A stretch of DNA of 35,609 bases from Raineya orbicola. GTDB taxonomy: Bacteria > Bacteroidota > Bacteroidia > Cytophagales > Thermonemataceae. The notes below the pieces were generated by a model that saw only the letters and a list, made by a program, of their open reading frames with translations, made no database searches and was not told the origin of the DNA. Each line of letters begins with the position of its first letter. Within the stretch, counting starts at the first letter, position 1. Positions 16,794-25,234 of the stretch are shown here, piece after piece. Location: assembly GCF_002843425.1 (NCBI RefSeq), contig NZ_NKXO01000035.1, positions 1-35,609 of the forward strand, in the 5' to 3' direction. The position numbers were made by a program, and so were the translations under genes.

Positions 16794-18152
16794 TTAAGAA
16801 AATAGCCTTCTAATTCGCCATTCCGAAGGGTAGTAGTTGTTGAAACGACTGCCTAAATTTTTGAGCCAACCCAAACCTAAGTTTTGGTAACGTGCCAAAT
16901 ACCAACTTTTTTCATTAAGCGAAATCTGAAAATCTTGTTTGCTTAAAAATTGTAATGCTTCTTTTTCTGAAAGTTCTAAACTTTTCACTTCTTTGGAAAC
17001 ATTTGGACTTAAAGCTAATTCTGAACTGGGAATAAAATCTTTGCCTTTCAATTCACCAATTTTCAGAGCTGTTTGCCTAATATATGCAAACTGAGCTAAG
17101 TAACTTATCCAAGTAGTATGTTCGGGATTTAGTAAAAAAAATTGATTTTGGTAGCTAAAAAATTCTTGGTGGGTGGGCAAAACCCAACGCTGAAATTCGC
17201 TTTGCTCTTTGGAGTTCAAGCGTTGAAAAATATTTTTATGGATTTTTTGAGGTTTGGGAGGATTTTTACCTTTTTTTTGCATACAAGAAATGAAAAATCC
17301 TTCTCCTTTTAGAATATGAGGAAAGAAGCGATATGCGTAATTGCCCTTTTCCTGTATCTCTGTAATATTCCAATTTTCAGAAATAGGAATTTTTACACTT
17401 TGTAAGTCAAAGTTTTTGCAGAGCCAATGCAAGTTTTCTTCGTTTTCTTGGCGATTGAAGGTACAAGTGCTGTAAATCAGATACCCAGTAGGAGCAAGTG
17501 CAGGCAAAATAGCGGTAAGAATATCTTTTTGCCTTTTGGCACAAAAAAGTACATTTTCCTCAGACCATTCGTTAATGGCTTCTTTATCTTTGCGAAACAT
17601 ACCCTCCCCCGAACAAGGAGCATCTACCAAAATTACATCAAAAAAATCTTTTAATTTACCTAAACTTTCGGGACTGCTTTGTGTAACTACGTAGTTCGTA
17701 TAGCCCCAACGAGCTAAATTTTCAGCCAGTATATCAGCTCTATTTTTTATGATTTCGTTGCTTACAAGCAGACTTTGGCTATTCATTAGAGAAAGTAAAT
17801 GTGTGCTTTTGCCCCCGGGAGCGGCACTTAAATCAAGAATTTTCAAAGGTTTATCGGTGGTGATATGCTTAAAAATTTGCTCTAAAAACATAGAAGATGC
17901 CTCCTGTACATAAAAAGCCCCTGCCCAAAATAAAGGATTTTCTGTAAAAGAAGGTCTTTGAGAAAGGTAATAGCCATTTGGACACCAAGGCACGGCACAC
18001 ATAGGTGAATAGGGCAAACGTAATGTTTTTTTGAGCGGGTTGAGCCTCAATGAAGTTATAGGCAATTGGGAAAGACTTTGTAAAAAAAGTTCTTGATTTT
18101 CAGGTAGAAAGTTAGGTATGTCTTTAAGAAATTGAGTGGGTAGAGAAGTCAT
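16794..18152 (-). CDS. rsmF: rRNA (cytosine-C5) methyltransferase, RsmF/NOL1-NOP2-Sun type
   Basis: 452 residues. The Rossmann SAM-binding core begins at LKILDLSAAPGGKSTHLL. The two active-site Cys are in DAPCSGEGMFRKD (motif IV) and YSTCTFNRQENE (motif VI, nucleophile). The N-terminus (LPTQFLKDIPNFLPENQELFL, then SLRLNPLK) and the C-terminal extension ending YPSEWRIRR, probably PUA-like, match RsmF rather than RsmB, which carries a NusB domain. The expected reaction is m5C formation in 16S rRNA. It lies 51 bp downstream of the histidine kinase gene on the same strand. Confidence 0.88.
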   Translation of the reverse strand: MTSLPTQFLKDIPNFLPENQELFLQSLSQLPITSLRLNPLKKTLRLPYSPMCAVPWCPNGYYLSQRPSFTENPLFWAGAFYVQEASSMFLEQIFKHITTDKPLKILDLSAAPGGKSTHLLSLMNSQSLLVSNEIIKNRADILAENLARWGYTNYVVTQSSPESLGKLKDFFDVILVDAPCSGEGMFRKDKEAINEWSEENVLFCAKRQKDILTAILPALAPTGYLIYSTCTFNRQENEENLHWLCKNFDLQSVKIPISENWNITEIQEKGNYAYRFFPHILKGEGFFISCMQKKGKNPPKPQKIHKNIFQRLNSKEQSEFQRWVLPTHQEFFSYQNQFFLLNPEHTTWISYLAQFAYIRQTALKIGELKGKDFIPSSELALSPNVSKEVKSLELSEKEALQFLSKQDFQISLNEKSWYLARYQNLGLGWLKNLGSRFNNYYPSEWRIRRLFS

Positions 18153-18203
18153 AAAGGCAGATTTTAAGCAAAGAAAAGTAGTTTTTTGCGATAAAACAAG
18201 CCT

Positions 18204-19292
18204 TTACAACTGATTTGCAAACTCGTTTTGAGGGGTAGGTATATTTTCAGAAAGTTGGTTGGGAAAACGTTTGAGGGTTACTCGGAAGGTAGAGCCTTTA
18301 TCTACTTTGCTTTCAACTTCTATACTACCCTCGTGGGCATCAATGATTTGTTTGACAATCGCTAAACCCAAGCCGCTACCTCCTTTTTCTTTGGAACGAC
18401 TTTTTTCCACTCTGTAAAAGCGTTCAAAAATACGCGTGAGGTGTTTTTTAGGAATGCCTGTTCCGTTATCTTCCACTTCTATTACACAATGCTCTTTGGT
18501 TTGTAGTAACCAGACCTTTACAAATCCGCCTTCTTTACCATATTTGATGCCATTTTCCACTAAATTGGTTAGCACTTGTCTGATGCGATTTCTATCTGCC
18601 CAAATGACACATTCGGAACTGGTACGTTCATCAATGATAAGTGAAATATTGCGTTCAATGGCTTTTTCTTCCAGTTGTTCAAAAACTTCTTCCAAAATCA
18701 GGTTCAGATTGGTTTCTTGAAAGTGCATCTTGATAATGCCTGCCTCCATTTGCGAAAGCGTGATAAGGTCTTGTACGAGGTGGTCAAGTCCTTCAAGACT
18801 TTTGGCGGCTTTTTGTAAAAATTTATCGCGAACTTCGGGGTCTTCCACAGCACCATCTATAAGCGTATGAATAAACCCTTGTGCGGCAAAAATTGGAGTT
18901 TTAAGTTCGTGAGAAACATCTGCCAAAAATTCACGGCGAAAAGCCTCTAATTGCGTCAGATAATCTATTTCGGCTTGCTTTTTGGTAGCATATTCATAAA
19001 GTTCTTCATTGAGCTGTTGCAAAGGGCTTGCCGTAAGAGTAGAGAGCCTTCGGCGTGTGAGTTTGAAATCTTTTTTCTTAATTTTTTCAAAAGAGAGGTA
19101 AATTTCATTGATTTCCCGAAACACTAAAAATTCAAGTGCAGTGGCAATGAGAAAATAAGAGCTGGCAAAGCAAATCAGAAAAAGAATAATCAGAATAGAG
19201 GCTTCTACATTAAAAAGAGCAGAAAAAGAAGTTGTAATAATGGCTATCAGCAAAGCCAAAGAAACAGGCAATATACGAGATTGCCATTGCAT
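18204..19292 (-). CDS. Sensor histidine kinase, PhoR-like
   Basis: 362 residues. Two membrane segments (about 8-27 and 32-58) are separated by only a few residues, so there is no periplasmic sensor domain. A short linker leads to the HisKA domain with phospho-acceptor His128 in FLADVSHELKTP. The HATPase domain has the N box NLVENGIKYG, the G1 box DNGTGIP, the F box FERFYRVEKSRS and the G2 box GGSGLGLAIVKQII. The response regulator gene ends 5 bp upstream, so the two form a classical operon pair. The layout matches PhoR-type kinases for phosphate control, but nothing in the window confirms the stimulus. Confidence 0.9.
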   Translation of the reverse strand: MQWQSRILPVSLALLIAIITTSFSALFNVEASILIILFLICFASSYFLIATALEFLVFREINEIYLSFEKIKKKDFKLTRRRLSTLTASPLQQLNEELYEYATKKQAEIDYLTQLEAFRREFLADVSHELKTPIFAAQGFIHTLIDGAVEDPEVRDKFLQKAAKSLEGLDHLVQDLITLSQMEAGIIKMHFQETNLNLILEEVFEQLEEKAIERNISLIIDERTSSECVIWADRNRIRQVLTNLVENGIKYGKEGGFVKVWLLQTKEHCVIEVEDNGTGIPKKHLTRIFERFYRVEKSRSKEKGGSGLGLAIVKQIIDAHEGSIEVESKVDKGSTFRVTLKRFPNQLSENIPTPQNEFANQL

Positions 19293-19297
19293 AGAGT

Positions 19298-19990
19298 TTA
19301 TTCGTTTAGTGAAAACTTATATCCTACCCCCTTGACGGTTTTAATGTACCCTTCGCCAAGTTTTTCACGGAGTTTTCGTATATGCACATCTACGGTGCGA
19401 GCCAGTACATACACATCACTTCCCCAAATTTTTTGTAAAAGTTCTTCTCTGGAATACACTCTTTCAGGATTTTGAGCAAGAAAGAAAAGTAATTCAAACT
19501 CTTTACGAGGCATTTCAAAGATATTTTCGCCTTGTGTAATGGTGTAACTTCGTTTATCTATAATCAAATCATTCACCTCAAGAACTTCATCAGTTTTATT
19601 TTTTTTATTTTCTCTGCGAAAAACAGAAGCGATACGGCTCATTAAAGCACGTGGTTTGATAGGCTTCACGATATAATCATCAGCACCTATATCAAAAGCG
19701 GCGATTTCAGAGTACTCTTCGGAGCGAGCTGTAAGGAACATAATGTAAGTTTCAGCAATTTCGGGAGTTTCTTTAATGATACGGCTTGCCTCTATGCCGT
19801 CCATTTGTGGCATCATTATATCCATTAGTATCAGATGAGGCTGAAAGGAAAGGGCTTTTTCTATGGCTTCTTTGCCATTACTGGCAGTTTTGACTTCGTA
19901 CCCCTCTTTTTTGAGATTATATTGCAACATTTCTACAATATCGGGATCATCATCGGCTATCAGAACTCTTTGGAGCGTTTTTACTGCCAT
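19298..19990 (-). CDS. OmpR/PhoB-family response regulator
   Basis: 230 residues from the ATG at 19990; a TTG three codons upstream is less likely. Receiver domain: acidic pocket Asp13-15, phosphorylation site Asp57 in LILMDIMMPQMDG, Thr87 and Lys109. The C-terminal winged helix contains RTVDVHIRKLREKLGEGYIKTVKGVGYKF, which identifies the OmpR/PhoB class of DNA-binding regulators. It is encoded directly upstream of its probable partner kinase. CAAAATTA at 20010-20017 reads TAATTTTG on the minus strand, a possible -7 element. Confidence 0.93.
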   Translation of the reverse strand: MAVKTLQRVLIADDDPDIVEMLQYNLKKEGYEVKTASNGKEAIEKALSFQPHLILMDIMMPQMDGIEASRIIKETPEIAETYIMFLTARSEEYSEIAAFDIGADDYIVKPIKPRALMSRIASVFRRENKKNKTDEVLEVNDLIIDKRSYTITQGENIFEMPRKEFELLFFLAQNPERVYSREELLQKIWGSDVYVLARTVDVHIRKLREKLGEGYIKTVKGVGYKFSLNE

Positions 19991-20148
19991 AATCTGCAAA
20001 TTTTTAATGCAAAATTAAGCAGAAATTTACTGCTAAAAAAATTTTTACAAAAACTTCATCATTTGTTTATTAAGGCTTAAAATTTGAAATGTAAGATTTT
20101 AGGCTGTTTCTAAAAATACTTATATCAGTAGAGTTTATGATTTTTTCT

Positions 20149-20156
20149 TATTTTTG
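20149..20156 (+). promoter_or_regulatory. Candidate -7 element of the NatB-like gene
   Basis: TATTTTTG fits TAnnTTTG and lies 51 bp before the ATG at 20208. No -33 TTG is seen at the expected distance, so this is only a candidate. The surrounding 208-bp intergenic region holds nothing else recognisable. Confidence 0.3.
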
Positions 20157-20207
20157 CCTTACTTTACAACAAAGCTACTATAAAAACGTTTTTGAAAAAA
20201 ATCTGCT

Positions 20208-21530
20208 ATGAGTAAAATTTGGTTAATTATTCAGCGAGAATATTGGGTGCGGGTGCGTAAGAAGTCTTTTGTTATTATGACATTCCTGACACCTATTCTT
20301 TTTGCTGCTCTAATGGTTGTTCCTGCTATTATAGCTCGCTCTTCGCTATTTCAGGAAGAAAAAACTATCCAAGTTTTAGATAAAAGTAATTTTTTTGCCC
20401 AAAAAATTAAAAACGATGGGAAAATAAAGTTTGCTTATGTGCAGGGGGAGGTTAGTGAGGTGCGTAAGAATTTTGAAAGTGATGAAAAGGCTTATGCTTT
20501 GCTTATTATTCCAGAAATAACCTTGCAAGAACCCAAAGGTTTCCGAATAATTAGCAAAAAAAGCATCAGCTTGGAAACTGAAATGTACATAAAAGAGGAA
20601 CTTGAACGCATTATTCGTGAAGAGCGAATGCAGGCTATGGGTATCAAACAAGAAGATTTAGAAAAAACCAAAGCTCGTGTGAGCATCACTACCGAAACAC
20701 AAGAGGGTAAAGAGAGCAGTAGTGGAGTAGTATATGCAGTGAGTTTTATTGCGGCACTACTGATTTATATGTCGGTATTGCTCTATGGCGTACAAGTAAT
20801 GCGTAGTGTCATTGAAGAAAAAACTAATCGTATTGTTGAGGTAATGGTTTCTTCTGTGAAACCTATACAACTGATGCTCGGTAAGATTATCGGTGTGGCA
20901 GGTGTAGGGCTTACGCAGTTCTTACTTTGGATACTTCTTTCTTTTGCACTTTCCAGTGTGGCAAGTAGTGTTTTCTTAAAAAAGGAAGTTTCGGAAAACA
21001 CCATAGAAAAAGTGCAAAAAATGACAAACAATGATTTAGAAAACGTTGATATCAAATCAGAAAAGGAATTTCCTTTTGAAAAAATCAGTAATGCTTTTGC
21101 TACGCTTAATTTGCCTTTGATTTTAGCGAGCTTTTTATTTTATTTTGTAGGTGGTTATCTCTTGTATAGTGCTTTGTTTGCGGCAATAGGCTCAGCAGGT
21201 GATAACGAAACTGATGCCCAACAATTTACGCTTCCTGTAACCTTACCACTGATTATAGCCTTTGTACTTGCACAAGCCATTATCAACGAACCCAATAGCA
21301 GTTTAGCTTTTTGGCTTTCAATGATACCTTTTACCTCGCCTATTGTAATGATGGTGCGTATTCCTGCGGGTGTGCCTGTGTGGGAAATTGCTCTTTCAAT
21401 GTTTTTACTTGTAGCGGGCTTTCTTTTTATTACTTGGCTTGCCGCTCGTATCTATCGTATAGGTATCCTGATGTATGGTAAAAAAGTTTCTTTCAAAGAT
21501 TTGGGCAAGTGGCTTATGATGAAAAACTGA
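20208..21530 (+). CDS. ABC-2 family transporter permease, NatB/YhaP-like
   Basis: 440 residues. The N-terminus IWLIIQREYWVRVRKKSFVIMTFLTPILF is typical of NatB-type permeases: a cytoplasmic leader, one membrane helix, then a large extracytoplasmic domain (about 45-165). At least five more membrane helices follow, starting near 172 (VVYAVSFIAALLIYMSVLL). ERIVEVMVSS-like motifs (here EEKTNRIVEVMVSSVKPIQLMLGKI) mark the family. Such permeases export sodium ions, drugs or other substrates together with an ATPase (NatA). No ATPase gene is adjacent, so its partner must be encoded elsewhere or shared. Confidence 0.85.
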   Translation: MSKIWLIIQREYWVRVRKKSFVIMTFLTPILFAALMVVPAIIARSSLFQEEKTIQVLDKSNFFAQKIKNDGKIKFAYVQGEVSEVRKNFESDEKAYALLIIPEITLQEPKGFRIISKKSISLETEMYIKEELERIIREERMQAMGIKQEDLEKTKARVSITTETQEGKESSSGVVYAVSFIAALLIYMSVLLYGVQVMRSVIEEKTNRIVEVMVSSVKPIQLMLGKIIGVAGVGLTQFLLWILLSFALSSVASSVFLKKEVSENTIEKVQKMTNNDLENVDIKSEKEFPFEKISNAFATLNLPLILASFLFYFVGGYLLYSALFAAIGSAGDNETDAQQFTLPVTLPLIIAFVLAQAIINEPNSSLAFWLSMIPFTSPIVMMVRIPAGVPVWEIALSMFLLVAGFLFITWLAARIYRIGILMYGKKVSFKDLGKWLMMKN

Positions 21531-21552
21531 GTTTGCTTTGGGGTATTATAGC

Positions 21553-21583
21553 AACCTGCCTTTTGCTTATGGCAGGTTTTTTG
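21553..21583 (+). terminator. Intrinsic terminator between the NatB-like gene and gmk
   Basis: AACCTGCC (21553-21560) pairs with GGCAGGTT (21571-21578) around a 10-nt loop, followed by a run of T. It lies 23 bp after the permease stop codon and separates it from gmk. Confidence 0.8.
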
Positions 21584-21597
21584 TTTGAGAAAAGTCT

Positions 21598-21605
21598 TAT
21601 ATTTG
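21598..21605 (+). promoter_or_regulatory. Candidate -7 element of gmk
   Basis: TATATTTG is identical to the -7 box upstream of rpsH and lies 19 bp before the gmk ATG, right after the previous terminator. The only nearby -33-like TTG (21581-21583) is too close, at 14 nt. Confidence 0.5.
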
Positions 21606-21624
21606 CAAAATTTTTCATTAACTT

Positions 21625-22206
21625 ATGTCCAATCATCAAGGCAAACTCGTTATTTTTTCTGCTCCTTCGGGTTCGGGGAAAACCACTATTGTAAAACACT
21701 TGGTTCAGGAGATACCCAATTTGGGCTATTCTATTTCGGCTTGCACGCGTCCGCGTAGAGGAAGAACCGAAGAACACGGCAAAGATTACTATTTTATGAG
21801 CAAAGAAGAGTTTGAGCAAAAAATTCGGAATGAAGAATTTGTAGAATGGGAGCAAGTGTATCCGGGGGCTTATTATGGTACGCTCAAATCCGAAATTCAA
21901 CGAATTTGGAACGAAGGCAAGCACGTAATTTTTGATGTTGATGTTGTAGGGGGGTTGCGAATTAAAGAATATTATGGAGAGAAAGCATTAGCGGTTTTTG
22001 TGAAAGTAAAATCCGTAGAAGAGTTACGCAAAAGGCTTCTGCAACGCCAAACCGAAACCGATGCTACTCTGGAAACTCGCCTTGCCAAAGCTGAATATGA
22101 AATGTCTTTTGAAAATCGCTTTGATGTAGTATTACTGAACGAAGATTTAGAGGAAACACTGCAAAAAGCTCGTGATATGGTCAAAAATTTTTTAGAACAG
22201 AAATAA
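21625..22206 (+). CDS. gmk: Guanylate kinase
   Basis: Phosphorylates GMP to GDP with ATP in the cytoplasm. 193 residues, normal for the family. The P-loop is [18 protein letters not shown] (about residues 9-26). The GMP-binding segment [28 protein letters not shown] and the [14 protein letters not shown] motif follow. The ATG at 21625 places the P-loop at the usual position. It has its own promoter candidate, and the PDZ-hydrolase gene follows 43 bp downstream. Confidence 0.96.
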   Translation: MSNHQGKLVIFSAPSGSGKTTIVKHLVQEIPNLGYSISACTRPRRGRTEEHGKDYYFMSKEEFEQKIRNEEFVEWEQVYPGAYYGTLKSEIQRIWNEGKHVIFDVDVVGGLRIKEYYGEKALAVFVKVKSVEELRKRLLQRQTETDATLETRLAKAEYEMSFENRFDVVLLNEDLEETLQKARDMVKNFLEQK

Positions 22207-22249
22207 TAACACAACTGCACGTTTCGTTTTTCTATAAAATCTAAAAGCA

Positions 22250-23530
22250 ATGAAAACATATTGGCTTATTTTCAGCCTTTGGGGAATGGTGATAGGAGAA
22301 AATGCTTTTACGCAAAAACTTTCAAGAAGAGCTTTATTAGGGGTTGAAACTGAAAATAAAGAAAATAAACTGCTTATTACCAGAATTTTACCCCAAACTG
22401 CCGCCGCAAAAGCAGGTTTGCAAGTAGGTGATGAAATTCTGACCTTAGAAGGCATCAAACCTGCCAACCAAATGGATTTGGCAAAAATTGTGAGAAGTAA
22501 AAGCCCTCGTGAGGAAATTAGCGTTGTAGTTCGCAGAAATCAACAAATTTTTACACTCAAACCTATTTTAGAAGAAACGCCCCAAGAAAACTCTACGGCT
22601 TATTTTAAGGTACTTTATGACGAATTCCCCACGCAAGACGCTGTTTTACGAACTATTATCACTTCGCCCATAAAAACAGGTAAGCACCCCGCTGTACTTT
22701 TTGTGCAAGGGGTAGCCTGTTTCCCTATTGATACGCCCTTTGATACTACTTATGGACACGTACAAATTGCCCGTCAGCTTAGTAGGCACAATATTGTAAC
22801 TATGCGTGTAGAAAAATCAGGGGTTGGGGATAGTCAGGGCATTGATTGCGAAAAAATGGACTGGCAGACAGAAATTAAACATTTTTCTGATGCTCTAAAA
22901 ATTTTGCAAAGCTACCCATTTGTAGATAAAGATAATATTTTTGTCATTGGGCATAGTCTTGGAGGGGTTATCGCTCCTATTGTAGCCAAACGTGAAAAAG
23001 CCAAAGGGGTAGTAGTTTTTGGTACTATTGGGCAGAATTGGGTGAATTATCTCATTGATTCCCGAAGGCATATTGCTTTGCAAAAAGGTGAGGATTGGGA
23101 AGACGTAGAAGAATGGACAAAGACCGTAACGGATTGCAGTGTGCGGTTTTTTATTCAAAAACAAAATATGGATAGCGTAATCAAGCAAAACCCTGATTGC
23201 AAAGATTTTTTACGTCGTTTTGCTTTTCGGACACCTGCCTATTGGCACCAGCTTACAGATGCCAATATTGCCCAAATTTGGAAAGAATATGATGGATTTG
23301 TGCTTTCACTTTGGGGTGAGCAAGATAGAGCGGCTTTGGAAAAAGAACACCAACTCATCGCTGAAATTGTAAATAAGCATCACCCTCGCAAAGCAACTTT
23401 TCTTAAAATTAGCCGTACTGACCACCGAATGGCTCTGCAAAATGGGGAACAAAGAGAAAAGGATTTTAACCCACAAGTAGCTGAAACCATTTATGAATGG
23501 ATACAAAAAGTAAAGACAGGGGTAGAATAA
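22250..23530 (+). CDS. Exported PDZ-alpha/beta-hydrolase fusion protein
   Basis: 426 residues with an N-terminal signal peptide (hydrophobic to about 20, ENAFTQ cleavage region). Residues 28-105 form a PDZ domain (LLGVETE..., ITRILPQTAAAKAGLQVGDEILTLEGIKP). The rest is an alpha/beta hydrolase of the dienelactone-hydrolase/prolyl-oligopeptidase type. Its nucleophile elbow is GHSLGG (Ser236), with acid Asp359 in WGEQD and His392 in SRTDHRM, so the triad is complete. An envelope esterase or peptidase whose PDZ domain selects or docks a substrate is plausible; the substrate is unknown. The gene ends at the very base before the stop codon of the convergent neighbour. Confidence 0.82.
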   Translation: MKTYWLIFSLWGMVIGENAFTQKLSRRALLGVETENKENKLLITRILPQTAAAKAGLQVGDEILTLEGIKPANQMDLAKIVRSKSPREEISVVVRRNQQIFTLKPILEETPQENSTAYFKVLYDEFPTQDAVLRTIITSPIKTGKHPAVLFVQGVACFPIDTPFDTTYGHVQIARQLSRHNIVTMRVEKSGVGDSQGIDCEKMDWQTEIKHFSDALKILQSYPFVDKDNIFVIGHSLGGVIAPIVAKREKAKGVVVFGTIGQNWVNYLIDSRRHIALQKGEDWEDVEEWTKTVTDCSVRFFIQKQNMDSVIKQNPDCKDFLRRFAFRTPAYWHQLTDANIAQIWKEYDGFVLSLWGEQDRAALEKEHQLIAEIVNKHHPRKATFLKISRTDHRMALQNGEQREKDFNPQVAETIYEWIQKVKTGVE

Positions 23531-24508
23531 CTACTGCTTCCGCAGAAATTCTAGTAAAATTTCATTAAATTTTTCAGCGTGAGTTTCCATTAGGCAATGC
23601 CCTGCTTGCGGAATAACTCGCAAGGGTACAAATGAATGTTTTTGAACAAAAGCATCTGCAAGCGATTTTTTTACCCATTGATCATTCTCTCCCCAAACGA
23701 GTTGTAACCTTTCTGCAAAGTCTTGATAATCAGCAGAAACATTGAGCGTATCGGTGGGAGCGTTTTCAAAAGTGCTTAAAATAGCATCGGTTGTTCCTTG
23801 TATTTGAAAAGGGGCTAAATAGCCTTCTATATCTTCTTTTTCAGGTGTTTTTGAATAAGCAGAGGCAAGCAGTTCTTTGAACTTTTCAAAATTAAAATAA
23901 AAATTTTCTGCAATTACTTTTATCCAACGCTTAATAGGAGGATATTTCAGAAGCAAACTCATTCCTGCACTGCGGTAAGGGCGAAATTTATTGGGCAAAC
24001 CACCTACACAAAGCACTTTTTCTACTTTTTCGGGCTTATAGATAGCCATATTCCAAACATAGCTTGCACCCATAGAATGTCCAACCAAATGCCATTTGGC
24101 AGTAGGGTTGATGATTTCAGCGAGTTGCCACAAAATTTTTATTCTTTGCTCGTTGCTCATATTCCAGTGTTCTACTTGCCTATCGCTAAAACCGAAAGCA
24201 GGTAAATCTATACAAAGCACCTGATAGCCCTTTTCTTGGAAAAATTTTACATTTTTTCGCCACGAAAAAGTAGAACCCGAAAATCCGTGAATAAATAAAA
24301 TGCTACCCTGTGATTTTTGAGAAGGTTCAAAAACACGATAATGTAGCCAAACTCGGTCTATTTCAATAAATTTGCTTTCAGGAAAATAATTCTTTTGTTC
24401 CAAGAAATGAGGAAACTTACGCAGAGGAAAAGCATAAGGTAACAAAGATAGAAATACAAACAAAATCAGTATTCCTATGCCAATGCGTTTGAGCCATTTT
24501 CTAAACAT
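23531..24508 (-). CDS. Alpha/beta hydrolase, membrane-anchored
   Basis: 325 residues. An N-terminal hydrophobic helix (about 9-27, IGIGILILFVFLSLLPYAF) probably anchors it in the membrane with the enzyme outside. The oxyanion region is LFIHGFSGSTFSW. The nucleophile elbow is GHSMGA (Ser145), the acid is in LVWGENDQWV and the His in PQAGHCLMETHAEKF, so the triad is complete. It resembles general esterase/epoxide-hydrolase-like enzymes, and the substrate is unknown. It is the last gene of a minus-strand run, 13 bp after the TerD gene. Its stop codon abuts that of the convergent PDZ-hydrolase with no bases between. Confidence 0.85.
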   Translation of the reverse strand: MFRKWLKRIGIGILILFVFLSLLPYAFPLRKFPHFLEQKNYFPESKFIEIDRVWLHYRVFEPSQKSQGSILFIHGFSGSTFSWRKNVKFFQEKGYQVLCIDLPAFGFSDRQVEHWNMSNEQRIKILWQLAEIINPTAKWHLVGHSMGASYVWNMAIYKPEKVEKVLCVGGLPNKFRPYRSAGMSLLLKYPPIKRWIKVIAENFYFNFEKFKELLASAYSKTPEKEDIEGYLAPFQIQGTTDAILSTFENAPTDTLNVSADYQDFAERLQLVWGENDQWVKKSLADAFVQKHSFVPLRVIPQAGHCLMETHAEKFNEILLEFLRKQ

Positions 24509-24521
24509 TCAGGAGTAAAAT

Positions 24522-25163
24522 TTAATTGAGGTAGTGTTTTTGAATGTGTAGAATGGTCTCGTCTATGTTTTTGGTAGGTACAGCCTCACCGATAGCGGTA
24601 AATTCCCATTGTCCGTTTTCTTTGCGAGTTAGCTTACCTAGAACCATTGAAACGTGTTTTTTGAAGGCTTCTTCGGCGGAAAGATTGAAAGTAGCAAAAA
24701 CTGAATCTACTCTTTTACTATTACCTTCAAAAATACGAATTTTGGAATATGGTATTTCAGCGAAGTCTTGCCCATTGTAGGAATTGAGATAAAAAACGAT
24801 ATATTTTACTTTCGGATTGACTTTGGTCAGGTTAATTTCAATGACTTCGTTATCTAGTTCATCATCTCCGTAAATATCGCCATCTCTATCATCACCGCTA
24901 TGCACAATGGCACCATCTTTGGAACGCAATTTCCTGTAATACACGGTTTCTACAATTTGTTTATTTTCATCATAAGTAGTAACGCTTCCGTCTAAATCTA
25001 CGGCTACGGTTTGCTTGATCAGGTTGAACAAAATTCCTTTTTTGATAGCTCCCCAATTTAAGCCTATACACACTTCTTCCAAACGTTTTCCCTCTTTTTC
25101 TAAAGAAATCTTGCTACCTTTGGAAAGATTGATGCCTGTTTTTTTATCTAATTGTATGCTCAT
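24522..25163 (-). CDS. TerD-family calcium-binding stress protein
   Basis: 213 residues. The TerD fold is shown by INLSKGSKISLEK, then GLNWG, VAVDLDGSV (Asp56, Asp58), the acidic Ca2+-binding stretch HSGDDRDGDIYGDDE (88-102), and KYIVFYLNSYNGQDFAEIP. The end contains MVLGKLTRKENGQWEFTAIGE. TerD proteins belong to the tellurite-resistance/general stress systems and bind Ca2+; they are cytosolic and often associate with membranes. No TerA/B/C/Z neighbour is present. It follows the SGNH-LysM gene by 71 bp and precedes the hydrolase by 13 bp, so it is probably part of the same transcript. Confidence 0.9.
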   Translation of the reverse strand: MSIQLDKKTGINLSKGSKISLEKEGKRLEEVCIGLNWGAIKKGILFNLIKQTVAVDLDGSVTTYDENKQIVETVYYRKLRSKDGAIVHSGDDRDGDIYGDDELDNEVIEINLTKVNPKVKYIVFYLNSYNGQDFAEIPYSKIRIFEGNSKRVDSVFATFNLSAEEAFKKHVSMVLGKLTRKENGQWEFTAIGEAVPTKNIDETILHIQKHYLN

Positions 25164-25234
25164 AACTTTCAGAATGGTTTCAGTTTTTGCTGTAATGATA
25201 AGGAAATTTTATGAGAAAAGCAAATGGGTAAATT

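Noticed and set aside
24522-25163. Tellurite-resistance determinant
   Set aside because: Only a single TerD-type protein is present, without TerA, TerB, TerC or TerZ. A general stress or envelope role is safer than naming tellurite resistance.
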